Source: Colletes latitarsis (Eukaryota > Arthropoda > Insecta > Hymenoptera > Colletidae). From it: a stretch of DNA of 64,000 nt. The translations under genes were made by a program, and so were the position numbers. This document shows, piece by piece, positions 37,101-51,700 of the stretch; within the stretch, counting starts at the first letter, position 1; each line of letters starts with the position of its first letter. The stretch is taken from positions 10,806,001-10,870,000 of the forward strand of contig NW_027488366.1 of the NCBI RefSeq assembly GCF_051014445.1. Direction: 5' to 3'. The notes beneath the pieces were generated by a model, which was not told where the DNA came from, searched no databases, and was given only the letters and a program-made list of their open reading frames with translations.

Positions 37101-39555
37101 TATAAGCCTGATGGGGGCAAATCCTAGACCTAACCCAGACCTAACATGCGTTATCCTCTAAAATATTTATCAAGACCAGGTTTAATTGAATGTTTCAGTG
37201 AGGTACCACATTACTACATGATACAATCCAGAAATAGCCTAGGATCTAGCCATGAAGTATGAGAAAAATGCGAAAGTATGAGCCTGATGAGTGAAAATCC
37301 CAGACCTAACCTAGACCTAACATGCGTTATCCTCAAAAATATTGATCGAAACCAGGTTTAATCGACTGTTTCAGTGTGGTACCACACTACTACGTGGCCC
37401 AAACAGGAAAAAACCCAGGATCTTTTCAACAAGTATGTGAAAAACGCGAAAGTATGAGCCTGATGAGGGCAAATCCGAGACCTAACCCAAACCTAACATG
37501 CGTTATCCTCTAAAATATTGATCCAAACCAGGTTTAATGGACTGTTCCAGTGTGGTACCACATTACTACGTGATCCAATCCAGAAATAGCCCAGGATCTA
37601 GCCATGAAGTATGAGAAATATGCGATAGTATGAGCCTGACGAGGCCAAATCCTAGACCAAACCCAGACCTGACATGCGTTATCCTCTAAAATATTTATCA
37701 TGACCAGGTTTAATTGATTGTTTCAGTGTGGTCCCACATTACTACGTGATCCAAAACAGAAAAAACCCAGGATCCATTCAACAAGTATGTGAAGAATGCG
37801 AAAGTATGAGTCTGATGAGTGATAATCCCTGGGCTAACCTAGACCTAACATGCGTTATCCTCAAAAATATTGATCGAAACCTGGTTTAATCGACTGTTTC
37901 AGTGTGGTACCACACTACTACGTGACCCAAACAGGAAAAAACCCAGGATCTGTTCAACAAGTATGTGAAAAACGCGAATGTATGAGCCTGATGAGGGCAA
38001 GTCCCAGGGCTAACCTAGACCTAACATGCGTTATCCTCTAAAATATTGATCCAAACCAGGTTTAATGGACTGTTCCAGGGTGGTACCACTTTACTACGTG
38101 ATCCAAAGCATTAAGAACCCTCGATCAGGTCAACATGTATGTTAAAACTGCGAAGGTATGACCCTGATGAGGGCAAATCCCAGGCCTTACCTAGACCTAA
38201 CATGCGTTGTCCTCTAAAATATTGATGGAAACCAGGTTTAATTGACTGTTTCAGTGTTGTACTTCATTACTACGTGATGCAATCCAGAAATAGCCCAGGA
38301 TCTAGCCATGAAGTATGAGAAATATGCGAAAGAATGAGCCTGATGAGAGCAAATCCCAGACCTAACCTAGACATAACATGAAATATTCTCTAAAACATTG
38401 ATCGAAACCAGGTTTAATTGACTGTTCCAGTGTAGTCCCACATTACTACCTGATCCAAACCAGGAAAAACCCAGGATCTGTTGAACAAGTATGTGAAAAA
38501 CGCGAAAGTATGAGCCTGACGAGGGCAAATCCCAGACCTGTCCCAGACCTAAGTTGCGTTATCCTCAAAAATATTGATCGAAACCTGGTTTAATCGACAG
38601 TTTCAGTGTGGTACCACATTACTACGTGATCCAATCCAGAAATAACCCAGGATCTAGCCATGAAGTATGAGAAATATGCGAAAGTATGAGCCAGACGGTG
38701 GCAAACCCTAGACCTAACGCAGACCTAACATGCGTTATCCTCTAAAATATTTATCAAGGCCAGGTTTATTTGATTGTTTCAGTGTGGTCCCACATTAATA
38801 CGTAATCCAAACCAGAAAAAACCCAGGATCCGTTCAACAAGTATGTGAAGAATGCGAAAGTATGAGTCTGATGAGTGAAAATCCCAGGCCTAACCTAGAC
38901 CTAACATGCGTTATCCTCAAAAATATTGATCGCAACCTGATTTAATCGACTGTTTCAGTGTGGTACCACATTACTATGTGATCCAAACCAGAAAAAACCC
39001 ACGATCCGTTCAACAAGTATGTGAAGAATGCGAAAGTATGAGTCTGATGAGTGAAAATCCCCGGCCTAACCTAGACCTAACATGCGTTATCCTCAAAAAT
39101 ATTGATCGAAACCAGGTTTAATCGACTGTTTCAGTGTGGTACCACACTACTACGTGACCCAAACCGGAAAAAACCCAGGATCTGTTCAACAAGTATGTGA
39201 AAAACGCGAAAGTATGAGCCTGATGAGGGCAAGTCCCAGGGCTAACCTAGACCTAACATGCGTTATCCTCTAAAATATTGATCCAAATCAGGTTTAATGG
39301 ACTGTTTCAGTGTGGTACCACTTTACTACGTGATCCAAAGCAGAAATAGCCCAGGATCCAGCCGTGAAGTATGAGAAATATGCGAAAGTATGAGCCTGAT
39401 GGGGGCAAATCCTAGACCTAACCCAGACCTAACATGCGTTGTCCTCTAAAATATTGATCCAAACCAGGCTTAATTGAATGTTTCAGTGTGGTACCACATT
39501 ACTATGTGATCCAAACCAGTAAAAACCCAGGATCCGTTCAACAAGTATGTGAAGA
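34191..39555. repeat. Heterogeneous R array without a dominant HOR
   Basis: About 30 monomers of R sub-types. A single monomer is duplicated exactly 176 bp apart near 34,550 and 34,726 (CACACTACTACGTGACCC with CAAACAGG). Monomers of the divergent sub-type with GGTCAACATGCATGTTAAAAC or close variants begin here, at about 36,190, 36,365, 36,720 and 38,125. Confidence 0.75.
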
Positions 39556-42025
39556 ATGCGAAAGTACGAGTCTGCTGAGTGAAAATCCCCGGCCTAACCT
39601 AGACCTAACATGCGTTATCCTCAAAAATATTGATCGAAACCAGGTTTAATCGACTGTTTCAGTGTGGTACCACACTACTACGTGACCCAAACCGGAAAAA
39701 CCCAGGATCTGTTGAACAAGTATGTGAAAAACGCGAAAGTATGAGCCTGACGAGGGCAAATCCCAGACCTGTCCCAGACCTAAGTTGCGTTATCCTCAAA
39801 AATATTGATCGAAACCTGGTTTAATCGACTGTTTCAGTGTGGTACCACATTACTACGTGATCCAATCCAGAAATAGCCCAGGATCTTGTCATGAAGTATG
39901 AGAAATATGCGAAAGTTTGAGCCTGACGAGGGCAAATCCTAGACCTAACGCAGACCTAACATGCTTTATCCTCTAAAATATTTATCAAGACCAGGTTTAT
40001 TTGATTGTTTCAGTGTGGTCCCTCATTACTACGTAATCCAAACCAGAAAAAACCCAGGATCCGTTCAACAAGTATGTGAAGAATACGAAAGCATGAGTCT
40101 GATGAGTGAAAATCCCAGGCCTAACCTAGACCTAACATGCGTTATCCTCAAAAATATTGATCGCAACCTGATTTAATCGACTGTTTCAGTGTGGTACCAC
40201 ATTACTATGTGATCCAAACCAGAAAATAACCCAGGATCCGTTCAACAAGTATGTGAAGAATACGAAAGTATGAGTCTGATGAGTGAAAATCCCAGGCCTA
40301 ACCTAGACCTAACATGCGTTATCCTCAAAAATATTGATCCAAACCTGGTTTAATCGACTGTTTCAGTGTGGTACCACATTACTATGTGATCCAAACCGGA
40401 AAATAACCCAGGATCTGTTCAACGAGTATGTGAAGTGTGCGAAAGTATGAGTCTGATGAGGGCAAATCCCAGACCTAACCCAAACCTAACATGCGTTATC
40501 CTCTAAAATATTTATCAAGACCAGGTTTAATTGAATGTTTCAGTGTGGTGCCACTTTACTACGTGATCCAAAGCAGAAAAAACCGTCGATCAGGTCAACA
40601 TGTATGTTAAAACTGCGAAAGTATGACCCTGATGAGGGCAAATCCCAGGCCTAACCTAGACCTAACTTGCGTTGTCCTCTGAAATATTGATGGAAACCAG
40701 GTTTAATTGACTGCTTCAGTGTTGTACTTCATTACTACGTGATGCAATCCAGAAAAAGCCCAGGATCTAGCCACCAAGTATGAGAAATATGCGAAAGTAC
40801 GAGTCTGCTGAGTGAAAATCCCCGGCCTAACCTAGACCTAACATGCGTTATCCTCAAAAATATTGATCGAAACCAGGTTTAATCGACTGTTTCAGTGTGG
40901 TACCACACTACTACGTGACCCAAACCGGAAAAACCCAGGATCTGTTGAACAAGTATGTGAAAAACGCGAAAGTATGAGCCTGACGAGGGCAAATCCCAGA
41001 CCTGTCCCAGACCTAAGTTGCGTTATCCTCAAAAATATTGATCGAAACCTGGTTTAATCGACTGTTTCAGTGTGGTACCACATTACTACGTGATCCAATC
41101 CAGAAATAGCCCAGGATCTTGTCATGAAGTATGAGAAATATGCGAAAGTTTGAGCCTGACGAGGGCAAATCCTAGACCTAACGCAGACCTAACATGCTTT
41201 ATCCTCTAAAATATTTATCAAGACCAGGTTTATTTGATTGTTTCAGTGTGGTCCCTCATTACTACGTAATCCAAACCAGAAAAAACCCAGGATCCGTTCA
41301 ACAAGTATGTGAAGAATACGAAAGCATGAGTCTGATGAGTGAAAATCCCAGGCCTAACCTAGACCTAACATGCGTTATCCTCAAAAATATTGATCGCAAC
41401 CTGATTTAATCGACTGTTTCAGTGTGGTACCACATTACTATGTGATCCAAACCAGAAAATAACCCAGGATCCGTTCAACAAGTATGTGAAGAATACGAAA
41501 GTATGAGTCTGATGAGTGAAAATCCCAGGCCTAACCTAGACCTAACATGCGTTATCCTCAAAAATATTGATCCAAACCTGGTTTAATCGACTGTTTCAGT
41601 GTGGTACCACATTACTATGTGATCCAAACCGGAAAATAACCCAGGATCTGTTCAACGAGTATGTGAAGTGTGCGAAAGTATGAGTCTGATGAGGGCAAAT
41701 CCCAGACCTAACCCAAACCTAACATGCGTTATCCTCTAAAATATTTATCAAGACCAGGTTTAATTGAATGTTTCAGTGTGGTGCCACTTTACTACGTGAT
41801 CCAAAGCAGAAAAAACCGTCGATCAGGTCAACATGTATGTTAAAACTGCGAAAGTATGACCCTGATGAGGGCAAATCCCAGGCCTAACCTAGACCTAACT
41901 TGCGTTGTCCTCTGAAATATTGATGGAAACCAGGTTTAATTGACTGCTTCAGTGTTGTACTTCATTACTACGTGATGCAATCCAGAAAAAGCCCAGGATC
42001 TAGCCACCAAGTATGAGAAATATGC
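39556..42025. repeat. 1,233-bp (7-monomer) tandem duplication, two nearly perfect copies
   Basis: AAAGTACGAGTCTGCTGAGTG occurs at 39,561 and 40,794, and GGTCAACATGTATGTT at 40,593 and 41,826, all 1,233 bp apart. I noticed essentially no differences between the copies in the lines compared. The junction lies near 40,790, where CCACCAAGTATGAG changes into the start of the next copy; copy 2 ends near 42,025. Confidence 0.9.
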
Positions 42026-42756
42026 GAAGGTATGAGCCTGATGAGGGCGAATCCCAGACCTATCCCAGACCTAACTTGCGTTATCCTCTAAAATATTCAT
42101 CGAAATCAGGCTTAATTGACTGTTTCAGCGTGGTACCACATTACTACGTGATACAATCCAGAAACAGCCCAGGATCTAGCCATGAAGTATGAGAAATATG
42201 CGAAAGTATCAGCCTCATGAGGGCAAATCCTAGACCTAACCCAAACCTAACATGCGTTATCCTCTAAAATATTTATCAAGACCAGGTTTAATTGAATGTT
42301 CCAGTGTGGTACCACATTACTACGTGAACCAAACCAGAAAAAACCTAGGATCCGTTCAACAAGTATGTGAAGAATGCGAAAGTATGAGTCTGATGAGTGA
42401 AAATCACAGGGCTAACCTAGACCTAACATGCGTTATCCTCTAAAATATTGATCCAAACCAGGTTTAATGGACTGTTTCAGTGTGGTGCCACTTTACTACG
42501 TGATCCAAAGCAAAAAAAACCCTCGATCACGTCAACATGTATGTTAAAACTGCGAAAGTATGACCCTGATGAGGGCAAATCCCAGGCCTAACCTAGACCT
42601 AACATGCGTTGTCCTCTAAAATATTGATGGAAACCAGGTTGAGTTAATTGTTTCAGTGTTGTACTTCATTACTACGTGATGCAAACCGGAAAAAGCCCAG
42701 AATCTAGCCATCAAGTATGAGAAATATGCGAAAGAATGAGCCTGATGAGAGCAAAT
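42026..42756. repeat. R array, four monomers between duplication blocks
   Basis: Ordinary R monomers including one of the divergent GTCAACATGTATGTTAAAAC type at about 42,533. No other feature is visible. Confidence 0.7.
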
Positions 42757-43660
42757 CCCAGACCTATCCCAGACCAAACTTGCGTTATCCTCTAAAATAT
42801 TGATCGAAACCAGTTTTAATTGACTGTTTCAGTGTGGTACCACATTACTACGTGATCCAAACCAGAAATAGCCCAGGATCCAGCCATGAAGTATGAGAAA
42901 TATGCGAAAGTATGAGCCTGATGGGGGCAAATCCAAGTCCTAACCCAGACCTAACATGCGTTATCCTCTAAAATATTGATTCAAACCCGGTTTAATGGAC
43001 TGTTTCAGTGTGGTACCACTTTACTACGTGATCCAAAGCAGAAAAAACCCTCGATCACGTCAACATGTAAGTTAAAACTGCGAAAGTATGACCCTGATCA
43101 GTGAAAATCCCAGACCTAACCTAGACCTAACATGCGTTATCCTCTAAAATATTGATCCAAACCAGGATTAATGGACTGTTTCAGTGTGGGCCCACATTAC
43201 TACGTGATCCAAACCAGTAAAAACCCAGGATCTGTTCAACAAGTATGTGAAAAACGCGAAAGTATGAGCCTGATGAGGGCAAATCCCAGACCTATCCCAG
43301 ACCAAACTTGCGTTATCCTCTAAAATATTGATCGAAACCAGTTTTAATTGACTGTTTCAGTGTGGTACCACATTACTACGTGATCCAAACCAGAAATAGC
43401 CCAGGATCCAGCCATGAAGTATGAGAAATATGCGAAAGTATGAGCCTGATGGGGGCAAATCCAAGTCCTAACCCAGACCTAACATGCGTTATCCTCTAAA
43501 ATATTGATTCAAACCCGGTTTAATGGACTGTTTCAGTGTGGTACCACTTTACTACGTGATCCAAAGCAGAAAAAACCCTCGATCACGTCAACATGTAAGT
43601 TAAAACTGCGAAAGTATGACCCTGATGAGTGAAAATCCCAGGCCTAACCTAGACCTAAAA
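42757..43660. repeat. 528-bp (3-monomer) tandem duplication
   Basis: AGACCAAACTTGCGTTATCC followed by AACCAGTTTTAATTGACTG occurs at 42,771 and 43,299, 528 bp apart. The rare CAAGTCCTAACCCAG, GATTCAAACCCGG and ACATGTAAGTTAAAAC variants follow in both copies. They diverge at about 43,130 and 43,660. Confidence 0.85.
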
Positions 43661-46600
43661 TGCGTTATCCTTAAAAATATTGATCGAAACCAGGTTTAAT
43701 CGACTGTTTCAGTGTGGTACCACACTACTACGTGACCCAAACCGGAAAAACCCAGGATCTGTTGAACAAGTATGTGAAAAACGCGAAAGTATGAGCCTGA
43801 CGAGGGCAAATCCCAGACCTATCCCAGACCTAACTTGCGTTGTCCTCTAAAATATTGATGGAAACCAGGTTTAATTGATTGTTTCAGTGTGGTCCCACAT
43901 TACTACGTGATCCAAACCAGAAAAAACCCAGGATCTGTTCAACATGTATGAGAAATATACGAAAGAATGAGCCTGATGAGAGCAAATCCCAGACCTAACC
44001 TAGACCTAACATGAATTATTCTCTAAAATATTGATCGAAACCAGGTTTAATTGACTGTATCAGTGTGGTCCCACATTACTACGTGATCCAAACCAGAAAA
44101 AACCCAGGATCCGTTCAACAAGTATGTGAAGAATGCGAATGTATGAGTCTGATGAGTGAAATTCCCAGGCCTAACCTAGACCTAACATGCGTTATCCTCT
44201 AAAATATTGATCGAAACCTGGTTTAATCGACTGTTTCAGTGTGGTACCACATTACTATGTGATCCAAACCAGAAAATAACCCAGGATCTGTTCAACGAGT
44301 ATGTGAAGTGTGCGAAAGTATGAGTCTGATGAGGTCAAATCCCAGACCAATCCCAGACTTAACTTGCGTTATCCTCTAAGATATTGATCGAAACCAGGTT
44401 TAATCGTCTGTTTCAGTGTGGTACCACATTACTACGTGATCCAAACCAGAAAAAACCCAAGATCAGTTCAACAAGTATGAGAAGAATGCGAAAGTATGAG
44501 TCTGATGAGTGGAAATCCCAGGGCTAACCTAGACCTTACATGCGTTATCCTCTAAAATATTCATCCAAACCAGGATTAATGGACTGTTTCAGTGTGGGCC
44601 CACATTACTACGTGATCCAAACCAGTAAAAACCCAGGATCTGTTCAACAAGTATGTGAAAAACGCGAAAGTATGAGCCAGATGAGGGCAAATCCCAGACC
44701 TATGCCAGACCTAACTTGCGTTATCCTCTAAAATATTGATCGAAACCAGGTTTAATTGACTGTTTCAGCGTGGTACCACAGTACTACGTGATACAATCCA
44801 GAAACAGCCCAGGATCTAGCCATGAAGTATGAGAAATATGCGAAAGTATGAGCCTGATGAGGGCAAATCCTAGACCTAACCCAAACCTAACATGCGTTAT
44901 CCTCTAAAATATTTATCAAGACCAGGTTTAATTGAATGTTTCAGTGTGGTGCCACTTTACTACGTGATCCAAAGCAGAAAAAACCGTCGATCAGGTCAAC
45001 ATGTATGTTAAAACTGCGAAAGTATGACCCTGATGAGGGCAAATCCCAGGACTACCCTAGACCTAACTTGCGTTATCCTCTAAAATATTGATCGAAACCA
45101 GGTTTAATTCGCTGTTTCAGGGTGGTACCACATTACTACGTCATACAATCCAGAAACAGCCCAGGATCTAGCCATCGAGTATGAGAAATATGCCAAAGAA
45201 TGAGCCTGATGAGAGCAAATCCCAGACCTAACCTAGACCTAACATGAATTATTCTCTAAAATATTGATCGAAACCAGGTTTAATCGACTGCTTCAGTGTG
45301 GTACCACATTACTACGTGATCCAAACCAGAAAATAACCCAGGATCTGTTCAACAAGTATGTGAAGTGTGCGAAAGTATGAGTCTGATGAGGGCTAATCCC
45401 AGACCTATCCCAGACCTAGCTTGCGTGATCCTGTAAAATATTGATCGAAACCAAGTTTAATTGACTGTTTTAGTGTTGTACCACATTACTACGTGATCCA
45501 AACCAGAAAAAACCCAGGATCCGTTTAACAAGTATGTGAAAAACGCGAAACTGTGAGCCTGATGAGGGCAGATCTTAGACCTAACCCAGACCTAAGATGC
45601 GTTATCCTCTAAAATATTTATCAAGACCAGGTTTAATTGAATGTTTCAGTGTGGTACCACATTACTACGTGATCCAAACCAGAAAAAACCCAGGATCCGT
45701 TCAACAAGTATGTGGAGAATGCGAAAGTATGAGTCTGATGAGTGAAAATCCCAGGCCTAACCTAGACCTAACATGCGTTATCCTCAAAAATATTGATCGA
45801 AACCTGGTTTAATCGACTGTTTCAGTTTGGTACCACATTACTATGTGATCCAAACCAGAAAATAACCCAGGATCTGTTCAACGAGTATGTGAAGTGTGCG
45901 AAAGTATGAGTCTGATGAGGACAAATCCCAGACCTATCCCAGACCTAACATGCGTTATCCTCTAAAATATTTATCAAGACCAGGTTTAATTGAATGTTTC
46001 AGTGTGGTACCACATTACTACGTGATCCAAACCAGAAAAAACCCAGGATCCGTTCAACAAGTATGTGAAGAATGCGAAAGTATGAGTCAGATGAGTGAAA
46101 ATCCCAGGCCTAACCTAGACCTAACATGCGTTATCCTCTAAAATATTGATCGAAACCTGGTTTAATCGACTGTTTCAGTGTGGTACCACATTACTATGTG
46201 ATCCAAACCAGAAAATAACCCAGGATCTGTTCAACGAGTATGTGAAGTGTGCGAAAGTATGAGTCTGATGAGTGAAAATCCCAGACCAATCCCAGACTTA
46301 ACATGCGTTATCCTCTAAAATATTTATCAAGACCAGGTTTAATTGATTGTTTCAGTGTGGACCCACACTACTACGTGATCCAAACCAGAAAAAACCCAGC
46401 ATCCGTTCAACAAGTATGTGAAGAATGCGAAAGAATGAGTCTGATGAGTGAGAATCCCAGACCAATCCCAGACTTAACTTGCGTTATCCTCTAAAATATT
46501 GATCGAAACGTGGTTTAATCGACTCTTTCAGTGTGGTGCCTCATTACTATGTGATCCAAACCAGAAAATAACCCAGGATCTGTTCAACGAGTATGTGAAG

Positions 46601-47879
46601 TGTGCGAAAGTATGAGTCTGATGAGTGAAAATCCCAGGGCTAACCTAGACCTAACATGCGTTATCCTCTAAAATATTGATCGAAACCAGGTTTAATCGAC
46701 TGTTTCAGTGTGGTACCACATTACTACGTGATCCAAACCAGAAAAAACCCAGGATCAGTTCAACAAGTATAAGAAGAATGCGAAAGTATGAGTCTGATGA
46801 GTGAAAATCCCAGGCCTAACCTAGACCTAACATGCGTTATCCTCTAAAATATTGATCGAAACCTGGTTTAATCGACTGTTTCAGTGTGGTACCACATTAC
46901 TATGTGATCCAAACCAGAAAATAACCCAGGATCTGTTCAACGAGTATGTGAAGTGTGCGAAAGTATGAGTCTGATGAGGTCAAATCCCAGACCAATCCCA
47001 GACTTAACATGCGTTATCCTCTAAAATATTTATCAAGACCAGGTTTAATTGATTGTTTCAGTGTGGACCCACACTACTACGTGATCCAAACCAGAAAAAA
47101 CCCAGCATCCGTTCAACAAGTATGTGAAGAATGCGAAAGAATGAGTCTGATGAGTGAGAATCCCAGACCAATCCCAGACTTAACTTGCGTTATCCTCTAA
47201 AATATTGATCGAAACCAGGTTTAATCGACTGTTTCAGTGTGGTACCACACTACTACGTGATACAAACCAGAAAATAACCCAGGATCTGTTCAACGAGTAT
47301 GTGAAGTGTGCGAAAGTATGAGTCTGATGAGGTCAAATCCCAGACCTATCCCAGACCTAACTTGCGTTGTCCTCTAAGATATTGATGGAAACCAGGTTTA
47401 ATTGACTGTTTCAGTGTTGTACTTCATTACTACGTGATGCAATCCAGAAAAAGCCCAGGATCTAGCCATCAAGTATGAGAAATATCCGAAAGAACGAGCC
47501 TGATGAGATCAAATCCCCGACCTAACCTAGACCTAACATGAATTATTCTCTAAAATATTGATCGCAACCAGGTTTAAGCGACTGTTTCAGTGTGGTACCA
47601 CATTACTATGTGATCCAAACCAGAAAATAACCCAGGATCTGTTCAACGAGTATGTGAAGTGTGCGAAAGTATGAGTCTGATGAGTGAAAATCCCAGGCCT
47701 AACCTAGACCTAACATGCGTTATCCTCAAAAATATTGATCGAAACCAGGTTTAATTGACTGTTTCAGTGTGGTCCCACATTACTACGTGATCCAAACCAG
47801 AAAAAACCCAGGATCCGTTCTACAAGTATGTGAAGAATGCGAAAGTATGAGTCTGATGAGTGAGAATCCCAGGCCTAAC
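43661..47879. repeat. R array with small duplications of 353 and 706 bp
   Basis: The monomer pair starting near 45,597 is repeated at about 45,950 (353 bp). The variant CCCAGCATCCGTTCAACAAG is found at 46,395 and 47,101, 706 bp (four monomers) apart, with matching GTGGACCCACACTACTACG upstream. The five-monomer cassette described for 47,880 onward has an early relative at about 44,700. Confidence 0.75.
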
Positions 47880-48735
47880 CTAGACCTAACATGCGTTATC
47901 CTCTAAAATATTGATCCAAACCAGGTTTAATGGACTGTTTCAGTGTGGTACCACACTACTACGTGATACAAACCAGAAAAAACCCAGGATATGTTCAACA
48001 AGTATGTGAAAAACGCGAAAGTATGAGCCTGATGAGGGCGAATCCCAGACCTATGCCAGACCTAACTTGCGTTATCCTCTAAAATATTGATCGAAACCAG
48101 GTTTAATTGACTGTTTCAGCGTGGTACCACAGTACTACGTGATACAATCCAGAAACAGCCCAGGATCTAGCCATGAAGTATGAGAAATATGCGAAAGTAT
48201 GAGCCTGATGAGGGCAAATCCTAGACCTAACCCAAACCTAACATGCGTTATCCTCTAAAATATTTATCAAGACCAGGTTTAATTGAATGTTTCAGTGTGG
48301 TGCCACTTTACTACGTGATCCAAAGCAGAAAAAACCGTCGATCAGGTCAACATGTATGTTAAAACTGCGAAAGTATGACCCTGATGAGGGCAAATCCCAG
48401 GACTACCCTAGACCTAACTTGCGTTATCCTCTAAAATATTGATCGAAACCAGGTTTAATTCGCTGTTTCAGGGTGGTACCACATTACTACGTCATACATT
48501 CCAGAAACAGCCCAGGATCTAGCCATCAAGTATGAGAAATATGCGAAAGAATGAGCCTGATGAGAGCAAATCCCAGACCTAACCTAGACCTAACATGAAT
48601 TATTCTCTAAAATATTGATCGAAACCAGGTTTAATCGACTGCTTCAGTGTGGTACCACATTACTATGTGATCCAAACCAGAAAATAACCCAGGATCTGTT
48701 CAACGAGTATGTGAAGTGTGCGAAAGTATGAGTCT
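47880..48735. repeat. Five-monomer cassette, recurs at about 50,876, 57,753 and 60,221
   Basis: Markers in order are CCTATGCCAGACCTAAC, TTTCAGCGTGGTACCACAGT, GTGCCACTTTACTACG, the divergent GTCAACATGTATGTTAAAAC monomer, TTTAATTCGCTGTTTCAGGG and ACATGAATTATTCTC. The CTATGCCAG marker lies at 44,700 (relative), 48,051, 51,047, 57,924 and 60,392. The 48,051 to 51,047 spacing is 2,996 bp, numerically the same as the L/R HOR period although the monomers differ. Confidence 0.8.
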
Positions 48736-51700
48736 GATGAGGTCAAATCCCAGACCTATCCCAGACCTAACTTGCGTTGTCCTCTAAGATATTGATGGAA
48801 ACCAGGTTTAATTGACTGTTTCAGTGTTGTACTTCATTACTACGTGATGCAATCCAGAAAAAGCCCAGGATCTAGCCATCAAGTATGAGAAATATGCGAA
48901 AGAACGAGCCTGATGAGAGCAAATCCCAGACCTAACCTAGACCTAACATGAATTATTCTCTAAAATATTGATCGAAACCAGGTTTAATCGACTGCTTCAG
49001 TGTGGTACCACATTACTATGTGATCCAAACCAGAAAATAACCCAGGATCTGTTCAACGAGTATGTGAAGTTTGCGAAAGTATGAGTCTGATGAGGTCAAA
49101 TCCCAGACCTATCCCAAACCTAACTATGAGTTATCCTCTAAAATATTGATCATAACCAGGTTTAATCGACTGTTTCAGTGTGGTACCACATTACTACGTG
49201 ATCCAAACCAGAAAAAACCCAGGATCCGTTCAACAAGTATGTGAAAAACGCGACAGTATGGGCCTGATGAGGGCAAATCCCAGACCTATCCCAGACCTAA
49301 CTTGCGTTGTCCTCTAAAATATTGATGGAAACCAGGTTTAATTGACTGTTTCAGTGTTGTACTTCATTACTACGTGATGCAATCCAGAAAAAGCCCAGGA
49401 TCTAGCCATCAAGTATGAGAAATATGCGAAAGAACGAGCCTGATGAGAGCAAATTCCAGACCTAACCTAGACCTAACATGCGTTATCCTCTAAAATATTT
49501 ATCAAGACCAGGTTTAATTGATTGTTTCAGTGTGGACCCACATAACTAAGTGATCCAAACCAGAAAAAACCCAGGATCCGTTCAACAAGTATGTGAAGAA
49601 TGCGAAAGTATGAGTCTGATGAATGAAAAAACCAGGCCTGACCTAGACCTAACACGCGTTATCCTCTAAAATATTGAGCGAAACCAGGTTTAATGGACTG
49701 TTTCAGTGTGGTACCACACTACTACGGGATCCAAACCAGAAAAAACACAGGATCTGTTCAACAAGTATGTGAAAAACGCGACAGTATGGGCCTGATGAGG
49801 GCAAATCCCAGACCTATCCCAGACCTAACTTGCGTTGTCCTCTAAAATATTGATGGAAACCAGGTTTAATTGACTGTTTCAGTGTTGTACTTCATTACTA
49901 CGTGATGCAATTCAGAAAAGCTCAGGATCTAGCCATCAAGTATGAGAAATATGCGAAAGAATGAGCCTGATGAGAGCAAATCCCAGACCTATCCCAGACC
50001 TAACTTGCGTTGTCCTCTAAAACATTGATGGAAACCAGGTTTAATTGACTGTTTCAGTGTTGTACTTCATTACTACGTGATGCAATCCAGAAAAAGCTCA
50101 GGATCTAGCCATCAAGTATGAGAAATATGCGAAAGAATGAGCCTGATGAGAGCAAATCCCAGACCTATCCCAGACCTACCATGCGTTATCCTCAAAAATA
50201 TTGTTCGAAACCTGGTTTAATCGACTGTTTCAGTGTGGTACCACATTACTATGTGATCCAAACCAGAAAATAACACAGGATCTGTTCAACGAGTATGTGA
50301 AGAAAGCGAAAGTATGAGTCTGATGAGGGCTAATCCCAGACATATCCCAGACCTAACTTGCGATATCCTCTAAAATATTGATCGAAACCAGGTTTAATTG
50401 ACTGTTTTATTGTGGTACCACACTACTACGGGATCCAAACCAGAAAAAACCCAGGATCTGTTCAACAAGTAGGTGAAAAACGCGAAAGTATGAGCCTGAT
50501 GAGGGCAAATCCCAGACCTATCCCAGACCTAACATGCGTTATCCTCAAAAATATAGATCGAAACCTGGTTTAATCGACTGTTTCAGTGTGGTACCACATT
50601 ACTATGTGATCCAAACCAGAAAATAACCCAGGACCTGTTCAACGAGTATGTGAAGTGTGCGAAAGTATGAGTCTGATGAGGGCTAATCCCATACCTATCC
50701 CAGACTTAACCTGCGTTATCCTCTAAAATATTGACCGAAACCAGGTTTAATCGACTGTTTCAGTGTGGTACCACATTACTACGTGATCCAAACCAGAAAA
50801 AACCCAGGATCAGTTCAACAAGTATGAGAAGAATGCGAAAGTATGAGTCTGATGAGTGCAAATCCCAGGGCTAACCTAGCCCTAACATGCGTTATCCTCT
50901 AAAATATTGATCCAAACCAGGTTTAATGGACTGTTTCAGTGTGGTACCACACTACTACGTGATACAAACCAGAAAAAACCCAGGATCTGTTCAACGAGTA
51001 TGTGAAAAACGCGAAAGTATGAGCCTGATGAGGGCGAATCCCAGACCTATGCCAGACCTAACTTGCGTTATCCTCTAAAATATTGATCGAAACCAGGTTT
51101 AATTGACTGTTTCAGCGTGGTACCACAGTACTACGTGATACAATCCAGAAACAGCCCAGGATCTAGCCATGAAGTATGAGAAATATGCGAAAGTATGAGC
51201 CTGATGAGGGCAAATCCTAGACCTGACCCAAACCTAACATGCGTTATCCTCTAAAATATTTATCAAGACCAGGTTTAATTGAATGTTTCAGTGTGGTGCC
51301 ACTTTACTACGTGATCCAAAGCAGAAAAAACCGTCGATCAGGTCAACATGTATGTTAAAACTGCGAAAGTATGACCCTGATGAGGGCAAATCCCAGGACT
51401 ACCCTAGACCTAACTTGCGTTATCCTCTAAAATATTGATCGAAACCAGGTTTAATTCGCTGTTTCAGGGTGGTACCACATTACTACGTCATACAATCCAG
51501 AAACAGCCCAGGATCTAGCCATCAAGTATGAGAAATATGCGAAAGAATGAGCCTGATGAGAGCAAATCCCAGACCTAACCTAGACCTAACATGAATTATT
51601 CTCTAAAATATTGATCGAAACCAGGTTTAATCGACTGCTTCAGTGTGGTACCACATTACTATGTGATCCAAACCAGAAAATAACCCAGGATCTGTTCAAC

